DNA of 64,000 bases, from the NCBI GenBank assembly GCA_039984715.1, contig JBDWUA010000016.1, positions 310,001-374,000 on the forward strand, given 5' to 3'. A program made the position numbers and the translations under genes. Shown one piece after another: positions 52,901-60,590 of this stretch (positions are counted from its first letter, which is position 1; each line of letters starts with the position of its first letter). Under the pieces are notes generated by a model. The model did not search any database. It saw only the letters and a list, made by a program, of their open reading frames with translations, and had not been told where the DNA came from. The stretch comes from JABSSA01 sp039984715 (GTDB taxonomy: Bacteria > Pseudomonadota > Alphaproteobacteria > Rhodobacterales > Rhodobacteraceae).

Positions 52901-53254
52901 ATGGGCGAACCGCTGGTTATGGAATTTGGTTGGGGGTCTTCGTTGCGACGCGGGGATTACACGCAAGCGGCTGAAAAGGCAGTGCGCCATGCATTGTGGC
53001 GAAATTCTATCAACTTGGCGGAATTGTTTGGTTTCGAAAAAACGGACATGCAAATTGCAGTTCAAATCGGTGCAGATGAGCCTGACAGTGTTGATGTCAA
53101 CGCCATCCGTGCGATCTTTCCTTATGGCACGCCTGACATCACGGTGGTCAAAGGGGGGCTGAACATTCCGCGCCCTGATGGCGTGGGGCAGCCGACGATC
53201 ATGGTGCAAGCGGCGTTGACAGTATCCTTTGATATGGAGCGCGCCAATGACTGA
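52901..53254 (+). CDS. Lin0512-family protein, first of a tandem pair
   Basis: 117 residues, soluble, alpha/beta. It matches the Lin0512 family as remembered: an MEFGWG start, AAEKAVRHAL helix, a KTDMQIAVQIG strand, VDVNAIRAIFPYGTPDITVVKGG, and a final strand. The family has no established function. The ATG is one base after the ABC stop. The gene ends in an 8-bp overlap with the second copy. Compared with that copy the N-terminal motif has changed (FGWGSSLRRGD instead of MGQGIDLHGKD). Confidence 0.8.
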   Translation: MGEPLVMEFGWGSSLRRGDYTQAAEKAVRHALWRNSINLAELFGFEKTDMQIAVQIGADEPDSVDVNAIRAIFPYGTPDITVVKGGLNIPRPDGVGQPTIMVQAALTVSFDMERAND

Positions 53255-53600
53255 GCAGCGTTTGATCATTGAGATGGGGCAGGGGATTGACCTGCACGGT
53301 AAGGACGCAACCAAAGCAGCACGGCGTGCAGTCGAAGACGCGATGCGGGGATCTTCTTTGCCAATCTTTGGATCCACTGGATTGAACCCGAACGATATGC
53401 GCGTGCAGGTCACTGTTGCCGTTCCGACCCCGAGTGACGTGGATTGCGATGCGGTGGCGAAAACTTTGCCATATGGGACAGTTTCCGTACGCGCGGTTCA
53501 AGGTGGCATGCAAGTGCCCGTCCGGGATGATCCGGTTTTGATGGCGATGGCATCTATCGAAGTGTTCCTGCCGAAACAATCTGGTTGGAAGATTCGTTAA
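53247..53600 (+). CDS. Lin0512-family protein, second of a tandem pair
   Basis: Also 117 residues and clearly homologous to its neighbour: IIEMGQGIDLHGKDATKAA, then NPNDMRVQVTVAVP, VDCDAVAKTLPYGTVSVRAVQGG and a last strand ASIEVFLP. It is the more typical member. The overlapping pair probably forms a heteromer, as equal lengths and coupled translation suggest, and both may act with the preceding ABC ATPase. No enzyme activity is known for the family. Confidence 0.82.
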   Translation: MTEQRLIIEMGQGIDLHGKDATKAARRAVEDAMRGSSLPIFGSTGLNPNDMRVQVTVAVPTPSDVDCDAVAKTLPYGTVSVRAVQGGMQVPVRDDPVLMAMASIEVFLPKQSGWKIR

Positions 53601-53667
53601 GAATTTTCGGCTGCCGTGGACTTGCAGACAGAGTCACTAAACGTCGGATGAACAGCGCATTAAGCCG

Positions 53668-54135
53668 TTAGCTGGGAACGAAAAAGCGGCGGAAACGTCC
53701 AAAGATATTTTTAACTGCGATGCTCATCAGAATTCCCCCAGCAAAAAGAGTCAGCATTGCGAAAAAGTACCAGATATACGTCCAAATTGCTTGAAGGACT
53801 GTCATCTCGGGCCTGAGGGTGAGTATCGAAAACACCAAGCAGATCGATATGGCAGTCGCGGCGTGATCCTGTGCTTGATCGGCCAGAACGGGTGGTAAAT
53901 ACCTGTCAAAGGACAGTCGCGGGATCGTCTTTTCCAACCAACCGATCAGCGGCACCCAAATGACGAACGCCGCATAAAACAAGTTGGATGACCAAGCGCG
54001 TTCTTGAAAGCCTTCGACATAGATAAATACAAGCGCAAGAGCGATTGGAACAAGTGTAATTGCCAATGCTGTCTTTAGGCCAGAGTTGGTCAAAAACGGC
54101 ATGTCCGTGTGATTTGCAGGGCTGTGATCGCTCAT
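53668..54135 (-). CDS. Four-helix inner-membrane protein of unknown function
   Basis: 155 residues with hydrophobic segments near 20-42, 52-70, 92-108 and 115-140. The N-terminus (MSDHSPANHTDMPF) and the basic C-terminus (FGRFRRFF) should be cytoplasmic. No family recognised. It is convergent with the Lin0512 genes across 67 bp and lies downstream of the WYL regulator on the same strand with a 72-bp gap, so it may or may not belong to that transcript. Confidence 0.6.
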   Translation of the reverse strand: MSDHSPANHTDMPFLTNSGLKTALAITLVPIALALVFIYVEGFQERAWSSNLFYAAFVIWVPLIGWLEKTIPRLSFDRYLPPVLADQAQDHAATAISICLVFSILTLRPEMTVLQAIWTYIWYFFAMLTLFAGGILMSIAVKNIFGRFRRFFVPS

Positions 54136-54207
54136 GTGCCTGTCCTAATGACGCTCTATGGCAAGAGTTGGTCACGTATGAGACAAAGGCTTGGAGTTTA
54201 TAGCCGT

Positions 54208-54879
54208 TTATAGGCTGGACATGTAATCCTGAAGGTTCTTTCCAGGTTCATCAGCGAACAATTCGGGCAAAGCTTGGGCGCTTTGGATCAAGTCGACACG
54301 GAACACCCGAAACGCGTCGCGGGTTTCACACCATGCGGTCAAGGTCCAGACACGGCCCCAGTATTCCATGTGAAGCGGGCGAATAATGCGCGTTGTTATC
54401 CGGTCATCCTTGGAATGATAGACAAGGCGCAATTTTTGACGGGCGCGGATTGCGGCGCGCAGCGTGGGCATATGGGAAAACCCGCGCGCGGCGTCTTGGA
54501 ATGGGTATACGGCGAATTTCCATGCGTCTGCAGCATTTACAACGCGCTCGGGCAGGACAGCATCAATTTTGGCAGCAAGGCTGTTTGCGGCCGCCTTAAG
54601 GTCAGCGTCTGCGGCTTCGGCTACAATCGCCATTCCAAGGTTCAATGCCTCCAGTTCGGCGACGGTTAAGTTCAGGGGGGGTAAACTGACAGGGGCAGTG
54701 ACCATATAGCCGACCCCGCGTTCACCTTCGACCGGGACACCGGACGTTTGTAACGTTTCCATATCCCGGTAGATGGTCCGCACCGACACTTCGAGCGTTT
54801 GAGCGATGTCATTGGCACGATGAAGCCGTCCATCGCGTAATATCTGAATGATCTCGAACAGGCGGTCGGTGCGGCGCAT
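54208..54879 (-). CDS. HTH/WYL-domain transcriptional regulator (YafY type)
   Basis: 223 residues. A DeoR-like winged helix at residues 1-60 (LFEIIQILRD, AQTLEVSVRTIYRDMETL) is followed by a linker and a WYL sensor domain (AAIRARQKLRLVYHSKDDR, PLHMEYWGRVWTLTAWCE, FRVFRVDLIQ). WYL proteins sense small ligands or nucleic acid. It starts 1 bp after the ABM-like gene, so the two form an operon. A perfect dyad upstream of that operon is a likely self-operator. Confidence 0.88.
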   Translation of the reverse strand: MRRTDRLFEIIQILRDGRLHRANDIAQTLEVSVRTIYRDMETLQTSGVPVEGERGVGYMVTAPVSLPPLNLTVAELEALNLGMAIVAEAADADLKAAANSLAAKIDAVLPERVVNAADAWKFAVYPFQDAARGFSHMPTLRAAIRARQKLRLVYHSKDDRITTRIIRPLHMEYWGRVWTLTAWCETRDAFRVFRVDLIQSAQALPELFADEPGKNLQDYMSSL

Positions 54880-54880
54880 G

Positions 54881-55189
54881 TTATCCTTGGGTTATCAGAA
54901 TTTCGGCATGGCGCATTGTGACGCTTTGGTCGTCAATGAGCGATATGAATGGGCCGGCTTCGGGGCGTTGCATCATCGCAGTGGCGGCGTCCTTGGCCGC
55001 TTGCATGGATGTCCATTCGATGTGGTCTGTCCACATGCCATCTTGGTCACGGGACAGGTTGCGTTTGACCATCGCGCCGGTTGACGCAAGGAATGGTTCC
55101 ATGCCTTTGGCGGCTTTGAGAAATGCGGCCTTGTCCGCGCCATTGGCCAATCGGAACGTGACGATTTCTGCGACAGGTGAATTATTCAT
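54881..55189 (-). CDS. Small ABM-like protein co-transcribed with the WYL regulator
   Basis: 102 residues with a dimeric alpha/beta-barrel pattern: VAEIVTFRLANGADKAAFLKAA, DQDGMWTDHIEWTSMQAAKDAA and a closing strand. Resembles antibiotic-biosynthesis-monooxygenase-type proteins. The ATG at 55189 follows AAGGA at a 7-nt distance; the frame is open further upstream but lacks a start with a ribosome site. Pairs of such a gene with a YafY-type regulator are common. Its reaction is unknown. Confidence 0.72.
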   Translation of the reverse strand: MNNSPVAEIVTFRLANGADKAAFLKAAKGMEPFLASTGAMVKRNLSRDQDGMWTDHIEWTSMQAAKDAATAMMQRPEAGPFISLIDDQSVTMRHAEILITQG

Positions 55190-55233
55190 CTTTTTTTCCT
55201 TCAGGTTGTAAAGATGTCCCTTGTGGCAGGATG

Positions 55234-55257
55234 CAACTGACATAAACCTGTCAGTTG
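55234..55257. promoter_or_regulatory. Operator-like dyad upstream of the ABM-WYL operon
   Basis: CAACTGACA-TAAACC-TGTCAGTTG has perfect 9-bp arms and lies 45 bp upstream of the ABM-like start codon, a sensible place for the WYL regulator to bind. Part of it (TGACATAAAC) recurs upstream of the DUF1801 gene at 63788-63797. Confidence 0.55.
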
Positions 55258-55407
55258 ATTTGAGCAAGCAGCCCGTTGTGACAAAAAATCCGCTGAATTG
55301 ATCGTGAAACCCACCCGTGCTTCTTTTCCGTTTGGGTTCCTTTGCATAGACCAAAGAAGACAAGAGGGCGCGCAAACGCCTGAGATTGATATGTGAGGAG
55401 TTGACAC

Positions 55408-55623
55408 ATGCTGAACAACATTGGCCTGCCGGGCGTTCTACTGATTGCCGTCGTTGTGCTGGTCCTTTTTGGGCGCGGCAAGATTTCAAGCCTGATGGGC
55501 GAAGTGGGCAAGGGCATCACAAGCTTTAAAAAAGGCGTCAGCGAAGGCAAAGAAGAGCTGGAACAAGCAGCAGCGGATGAAGCTGTTGACGTGACCCCAG
55601 AGACCGACAAAGACAAGGCTTAA
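55408..55623 (+). CDS. tatA: Sec-independent protein translocase TatA
   Basis: Pore-forming subunit of the twin-arginine export system. 71 residues: one N-terminal membrane helix (LPGVLLIAVVVLVLFG), the FGRGKISSLMGEVGKGI hinge and amphipathic helix, and an acidic tail. It begins the tatABC cluster, 5 bp before tatB. The promoter must lie in the 218-bp gap shared with the divergent ABM-WYL operon. Confidence 0.93.
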   Translation: MLNNIGLPGVLLIAVVVLVLFGRGKISSLMGEVGKGITSFKKGVSEGKEELEQAAADEAVDVTPETDKDKA

Positions 55624-55628
55624 GGCAT

Positions 55629-56087
55629 ATGTTGGATCTCGGTTGGACCGAGCTTCTGGTCATCGGTGTTGTGGCCCTGATTGTGGTTGGTCCCAAAGAT
55701 TTGCCCGTTCTATTTCGCAATGTCGGGCGGTTTGTCGGCAAAGCCAAAGGAATGGCGCGCGAATTTTCCAGCGCAATGAACCAAGCGGCAGATGATGCAG
55801 GTGTCAAAGACATCCAAGAAACGCTGAATACGGCAACCAATCCGATTGGTTCCGCAATGGACAGCGTCAAAGATGCGACCAAAGATTTGACATCCAACCT
55901 GACAAATATCGATTCCGACAGCGAAACGGGCAAACTGACCGCTGAACGGGCTGAAACGGCTAAGAAAATTCAGGCGTCGGCCGCACGTGCGGCCGCAGAA
56001 CGTAAAGCACGTGAAGCAGCAGAAGCGTTGAAAAAAGCAGATGAGTTGGAAGCGGCCGTAAAGGTCGATGCGCCAAAAGAGGGCTAA
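55629..56087 (+). CDS. tatB: Sec-independent protein translocase TatB
   Basis: Part of the TatBC receptor for twin-arginine signal peptides. 152 residues: the N-terminal helix MLDLGWTELLVIGVVALIVVGP with the conserved glutamate, then PKDLPVLFRNVGRFVGKAK, and a long charged Ala/Lys-rich coiled tail. It lies immediately before tatC (adjacent codons). Confidence 0.93.
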   Translation: MLDLGWTELLVIGVVALIVVGPKDLPVLFRNVGRFVGKAKGMAREFSSAMNQAADDAGVKDIQETLNTATNPIGSAMDSVKDATKDLTSNLTNIDSDSETGKLTAERAETAKKIQASAARAAAERKAREAAEALKKADELEAAVKVDAPKEG

Positions 56088-56993
56088 ATGAGCCAGACCG
56101 AAAACGAGATAAACGACAGCGCTGCGCCGCTGATCGAGCATTTGGCCGAGCTGCGTACACGGTTGATCCGGGCGGTCATCGCGTTTGTGATTGGTATCGT
56201 CGTGGCCTTCACGGTGGCCGAGCCAATTCTGCAATTCCTGCTCAGCCCCATCGAAGAAACGCTGCGCGAATTGGGGGATCCGTCCCCGACAATGCAATAC
56301 ACGTCGCCCCAAGAATATCTGTTCACATTGTTCCGGATATCGATGGTCTTTGGGTTCGCTTTATCGTTCCCGGTTATCGGGCATCAGTTGTGGCGGTTTG
56401 TAGCACCGGGGTTGTATCGCACCGAAAAGAACGCCTTTTTGCCATTTCTCGTCGCGTCTCCTTTGATGTTCTTGCTGGGGGCATCCTTTGCTCATTTCGT
56501 CGTGACACCGTTGGCGATGGCTTTCTTTCTTGGCTTTGTCGATGTCTCGTCGATCTTTACAAGTCTGATTGCCAATTCCGGTGTGGGTGGTGCGGGCGAT
56601 GTTGTGTTGAACGACAATTTGAGTGTCCCGCAAACAAGCGAAGGCATTCAGATTACCTTCTTTGGTAAGGTCAATGAATCGCTGGATATCACGCTGAAAT
56701 TTATCATGGCCTTTGGCATGTGCTTTCAGTTGCCGGTTTTGTTGACGCTGATGGGTAAGGCTGGGCTGGTCAGTGCCGAAGGGCTGGGCAATGTGCGTAA
56801 ATACGCAGTCATAGCCATTTTGATCCTAGCGGCTTTGGTGACCCCACCTGATGTCATCACGCAATTGATTTTGTTTACGGTTGTTTATGGGCTTTATGAA
56901 ATATCGATCCAACTTGTGAAGCGTGTCGAGACGAAACGGGAATCGGATTTACGTGATCAAGGGCTCTGGGACGATGACGAGGAAACCGAGTGA
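56088..56993 (+). CDS. tatC: Sec-independent protein translocase TatC
   Basis: Six-helix core of the Tat receptor, 301 residues. AAPLIEHLAELRTRLIRA is the conserved N-terminus, FRISMVFGFALSFPV and the later APGLYRTEKN loop are typical. The periplasmic loop at about 155-200 is longer than in E. coli. The stop overlaps a GTG start of a DUF815 gene by 4 bp. Confidence 0.95.
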   Translation: MSQTENEINDSAAPLIEHLAELRTRLIRAVIAFVIGIVVAFTVAEPILQFLLSPIEETLRELGDPSPTMQYTSPQEYLFTLFRISMVFGFALSFPVIGHQLWRFVAPGLYRTEKNAFLPFLVASPLMFLLGASFAHFVVTPLAMAFFLGFVDVSSIFTSLIANSGVGGAGDVVLNDNLSVPQTSEGIQITFFGKVNESLDITLKFIMAFGMCFQLPVLLTLMGKAGLVSAEGLGNVRKYAVIAILILAALVTPPDVITQLILFTVVYGLYEISIQLVKRVETKRESDLRDQGLWDDDEETE

Positions 56994-57829
56994 ATAACGA
57001 GCCTATGGAGCGCATTGCGGCAGCGCTAGAACGATTGGCGCCGGCGCCATTAGAAGCACCGGATTTTTCCCTGGCCTCGGGATTTGTTTGGCACGTTGAT
57101 CCGGACCGTCTTGAGCCGGTTGAACATATCAACCGCGTGTCTTTGGATCTGTTGGTCGGTGTGGATCGTTCGCGGGACACATTGTTGGAAAACACCCGCC
57201 AGTTTGCGTCAGGTTTGCCCGCCAACAACGCATTGTTGTGGGGCGCGCGAGGAATGGGAAAGTCCAGCCTTGTCAAAGCGGTACATGCCGACGTTTACGA
57301 AGCATTTCCAGATTTGAAAATCATCGAGCTGCAAAGAGAAGACTTGCCATCTGTGGGACGTCTTTTGAATTTGTTGCGCGGGGTGACGGCGCGGTTTGTT
57401 CTGTATTGTGATGACTTGTCGTTCGGACATGATGACGAACATTACAAAAGCCTAAAGGCCGTTTTAGATGGCGGAATCGAAGGGCGACCAGAAAACGTTG
57501 TGTTTTATGCGACGTCCAATCGGCGCCACCTTATGCCGCGTGACATGATCGAAAACGAACGTGGCAGTGCAATCAATCCATCTGAAGCTGTAGAAGAAAA
57601 AGTGTCTTTGTCAGATCGCTTTGGGTTGTGGCTTGGGTTCCATCCCTGTGATCAAGGCCAATATTTGGATATGATCCGAGGCTATTGTGACGCGTATGGT
57701 GTGTCGGTTGATCCTGACAGGTTGGTCGCAGAAGCGATAGAATGGCAAGCCACGCGTGGATCGCGTTCAGGTCGCGTTGCGTGGCAGTTTTTCACAGACC
57801 TTGCCGGGCGCGAAGGCGTGCAAATCTGA
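56990..57829 (+). CDS. DUF815 AAA-type ATPase
   Basis: A 279-residue ATPase with Walker A GARGMGKSS (85-93) and Walker B FVLYCDDLSF, followed by SLKAVLDGGIEGRPENVVFYATSNRRHL, a pattern typical of DUF815. It starts at GTG within the tatC stop (GTGA). The family has no known function; AAA ATPases of this kind remodel proteins. The last 148 bp overlap, tail to tail, with the end of the Hint gene on the other strand. Confidence 0.85.
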   Translation: MNNEPMERIAAALERLAPAPLEAPDFSLASGFVWHVDPDRLEPVEHINRVSLDLLVGVDRSRDTLLENTRQFASGLPANNALLWGARGMGKSSLVKAVHADVYEAFPDLKIIELQREDLPSVGRLLNLLRGVTARFVLYCDDLSFGHDDEHYKSLKAVLDGGIEGRPENVVFYATSNRRHLMPRDMIENERGSAINPSEAVEEKVSLSDRFGLWLGFHPCDQGQYLDMIRGYCDAYGVSVDPDRLVAEAIEWQATRGSRSGRVAWQFFTDLAGREGVQI

Positions 57830-58521
57830 TCCAGAACGACGTTTGCCTCTTGGGGTGACAAACACAGCGTTGCACGTGGGCCGTAATGGCGAAGTTTTGG
57901 AATGTCATGCCGCATTTGGCGTCGTGTCAGGCGACCAAATCGTTGCAACGAAATGTTGTCCGGATGTAGCGTTTCTGTCCAAATACCATCAGCATTTATC
58001 AATGCATGTCGATCCAAAACAATAAACGTCTGATTGAACGGTTCTGGGTCTCTGACTGAAACACCGACGCGACCAATCAGGTCTTGGGCGCAGATCAGGA
58101 TATCATATTGCCCGGCGACCAATTCCGTAGACCAGTGTTGCACGACCAATGATTGATCCGACAGAACACACAAGTCAGAAGCATTTCCAATCGTTCCAGA
58201 TTGAATGTCCAAGGTGGCAGGTGCGTAGCCCGATGTTTGGGCCGTGGTGTACGTACTTACAACGCGCCGATGACCATGATCACGAGTGAGCACCATGTCG
58301 CCGATTTGTAGATCGTCAGCACGTCGCGCTCCTTGCAAAGTTAAAACCGGTGCACTGGCCTGAAGGCACGGCGCGGTTAGATTGCGCGGAACAGTGTCGA
58401 AATTGGTGGAAAACTGGTCAAGCAGACCCTGAATCGTGTGGGTCTTTGACTCGTGGGATGTCGCATCCATCGAGGATGCCGAAATGGCATCATTTGGTAT
58501 GAAGCGCGTGTTGAAATCCAC
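57682..58521 (-). CDS. Degenerate Hint-domain protein with tail antisense to the DUF815 gene
   Basis: 279 residues. A module like Hint is seen from about residue 50: APCLQASAPVLTLQGARRADDLQIGDMVLTRD, later VVQHWSTELVAGQYDILICAQDLIG and LINADGIWTETL. The first cysteine remains, but the SPDH-like histidine motif is changed to LSDQSLVV. The last 45-50 residues read across the end of the DUF815 gene and look composed by chance, so an ancestral stop codon may have been lost. Function unknown. Confidence 0.6.
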   Translation of the reverse strand: MDFNTRFIPNDAISASSMDATSHESKTHTIQGLLDQFSTNFDTVPRNLTAPCLQASAPVLTLQGARRADDLQIGDMVLTRDHGHRRVVSTYTTAQTSGYAPATLDIQSGTIGNASDLCVLSDQSLVVQHWSTELVAGQYDILICAQDLIGRVGVSVRDPEPFNQTFIVLDRHALINADGIWTETLHPDNISLQRFGRLTRRQMRHDIPKLRHYGPRATLCLSPQEANVVLDQICTPSRPARSVKNCHATRPERDPRVACHSIASATNLSGSTDTPYASQ

Positions 58522-58660
58522 GTTGACCTGCTAAAAATAACTCTGCTTTGTTGGACCGGGTATAGGGGTCAAACATGATATTAATGCGGCGAGATCGCCC
58601 AATATGAGACAACACAAGGGAAAAGCAGCACAAAGTTGGTATGTTTATCGGGCACCTTCA

Positions 58661-58683
58661 CGTGTGGCGCGAAACGCCACACG
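58661..58683. terminator. Hairpin downstream of the NlpD-like gene
   Basis: CGTGTGGCG-CGAAA-CGCCACACG is a perfect 9-bp stem with a 5-nt loop, placed 17 bp beyond the stop of the minus-strand NlpD-like gene. No T-run follows on either strand. Position supports termination or message protection. Confidence 0.5.
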
Positions 58684-58699
58684 CATTGGTATTTACCCG

Positions 58700-59881
58700 T
58701 TATTGCAGGTAACTATTTGGATCGACACTGTCGAACCCCTGCCGCACTTCGAAGTGAACAAAGGACTGGTCACCATCGCGTAGTTTCGCGATTGATTTGC
58801 CCCGCTTTACGCTGTCGCCTTTTTTCACCGAAACATTGTCGACATTGGCATAAACCGTCAACACGTTGTCAGGGTGCCGCAGAACGATGATTGGAACACC
58901 CTCGGCGCTTTTGGTAATGGCGGCGACTGTTCCATCCGCAGCAGCTGTGACTGATCCACCCGGGGAACCTTTGATGTCGATCCCTTCATTGCGACCCTTG
59001 GTGTATTCCCGAATGATGGTTCCGTCGACGGGTTTGGACATCGCCGTCTTTGTGGCTTTCGTTGTTTTTCCAATGTCTGGCGCCGGAGGCGCAGCAACAA
59101 CCTTATCGGTATCGTCAACAGGCAAAGGTCTGGATGCGCTTGGCGGTGTCGGGGTTTCAGTACCCTCACCGGGCGCGGTCACACGACTGTCTTGTTGCTG
59201 TGGGGTTTGGTTGGCTTGCGGCGGTGCCGTTTGCGCGACCGGTATCAGCAGGAATTGACCTTCGCGTACTGCAAAGTTTGATCCCAAACCGTTCCATTCT
59301 GCCAAGGACCGCACTGGAACGTTGTACAGTCGTGCGATTGTAAACGCCGTTTCGCCGCGTTCGACGCGGTGTTGGACTGGTTCGTCGCCAGTTTGAGGAA
59401 GCGGTGTTGTGATTGGCCCGGCTGCTGCAACTTGCGTTGACGTGTCGGGCGAGTTGTTAATCGCTTGACCTGCCAGTGTCGTGACATCCACGGAAGACGG
59501 TTGAATCGGGCCGGTTCCCAATGCGCCGGTCGAGGGCGAGGGTTCCGTCACGCGATTGGGCAAGGCCAATATTTCGCCTTCCCGCAAGGGAGCGTCTGCG
59601 GCCACGCCATTATAACTGGCCAAATCGGCGGCAGGCAGGCCAACACGGCCGGCCACTTGGGCAATCGTATCCCCACGCTGGGCAACGGCCACTTGGTAAT
59701 TGGGATAAGAAATCACGCCGCGATTGTCAGGTTGTGGCCTGTCTGCAGTCGCAGTTCGTGCAGCATTGGTCGTGGAAAAAGCCCCCAATTGACCGCGAAG
59801 GTCAAAATCGAGCGGTTCGGCACAGGCCGTGAGCGAAAATATGCCCATTAAGGCCCAGCCAGCTTTCTGTGGCAGGATCAT
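58700..59881 (-). CDS. NlpD-like lipoprotein with two LysM and a degenerate M23 domain
   Basis: 393 residues. Lipobox SLTAC; LysM repeats near residues 60-110 (VAQRGDTIAQVAGRVGLP) and 165-215 (VERGETAFTIARLYNVP); a Pro/Thr-rich linker; then a peptidase M23 (LytM) domain from about 290. The zinc residues are replaced: NEGIDIKG lacks the histidine and SFVHFEVRQG lacks the first histidine of HxH, as in E. coli NlpD. So it should bind peptidoglycan and activate amidases for cell separation rather than cut it. Last of surE-pcm-nlpD on this strand. Confidence 0.85.
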   Translation of the reverse strand: MILPQKAGWALMGIFSLTACAEPLDFDLRGQLGAFSTTNAARTATADRPQPDNRGVISYPNYQVAVAQRGDTIAQVAGRVGLPAADLASYNGVAADAPLREGEILALPNRVTEPSPSTGALGTGPIQPSSVDVTTLAGQAINNSPDTSTQVAAAGPITTPLPQTGDEPVQHRVERGETAFTIARLYNVPVRSLAEWNGLGSNFAVREGQFLLIPVAQTAPPQANQTPQQQDSRVTAPGEGTETPTPPSASRPLPVDDTDKVVAAPPAPDIGKTTKATKTAMSKPVDGTIIREYTKGRNEGIDIKGSPGGSVTAAADGTVAAITKSAEGVPIIVLRHPDNVLTVYANVDNVSVKKGDSVKRGKSIAKLRDGDQSFVHFEVRQGFDSVDPNSYLQ

Positions 59882-59939
59882 CTGCTTTGTCCTCTCGTCG
59901 GCCCCTCTTTTGTGCGGGGGCTCGTTTCATGTGCCTGTT

Positions 59940-60590
59940 TCAGCCCGCTTCGTCGCGTCCAAGCCCTTCTAGCAATGGAACAAAACGCACTGTGCGCAAT
60001 TCGTCATAGTCCAGTCCCGTGTCAGTTTTTCGAACGCGGATCAAGCTTTGAACCGTGTCTGATTGCCCAACGGGTACAACCATAATACCGCCAATCTTCA
60101 ATTGCGCCAATAGGGGGCCGGGGGGGTCTTCTGCGGCTGCGGTCACAAGGATGCGGTCAAAGGGTGCCTGATCGGGCAATCCATGGCTGCCGTCGCCCGT
60201 TATGGTTGTGATCGTGTGTAAATCCAGTGCGTCAAAGACCGATTTGGCCTGCTGAACCAACCGCTTGTGACGATCAACGGTGTAGACGCGTCGCGCCAGT
60301 TTGGCGAGTATGGCGGCCTGATAGCCAGAGCCGGTACCAACTTCGAGAACTTTGTCGCGGGGGCTGACAGCCAAAGCTTGGGTCATGAGGCCAACCACTG
60401 AGGGCTGTGAAATGGTCTGACCGCATGCGATTGGCAATGGAGTGTCGTCGTAAGCGCGTTCGGCAAACAGTCCGGTCAGAAAGACTCCGCGGTCGACTTC
60501 TTCCATCGCTTGCAAGACGCGTTTGTCGGTTACGCCTTTTGAACGCAATGCAAACAAGAATTGCATTTTACGTTCTGCATCAAGCGTCAT
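59940..60590 (-). CDS. pcm: Protein-L-isoaspartate O-methyltransferase
   Basis: Repairs isoaspartyl residues in damaged proteins using S-adenosylmethionine. 216 residues; SAM motif I is VLEVGTGSGYQAAILA and the substrate loop ISQPSVVGLMTQAL is conserved. Its start overlaps the surE stop by 4 bp. The surE-pcm-nlpD order is the classic one in proteobacteria. Confidence 0.94.
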   Translation of the reverse strand: MTLDAERKMQFLFALRSKGVTDKRVLQAMEEVDRGVFLTGLFAERAYDDTPLPIACGQTISQPSVVGLMTQALAVSPRDKVLEVGTGSGYQAAILAKLARRVYTVDRHKRLVQQAKSVFDALDLHTITTITGDGSHGLPDQAPFDRILVTAAAEDPPGPLLAQLKIGGIMVVPVGQSDTVQSLIRVRKTDTGLDYDELRTVRFVPLLEGLGRDEAG

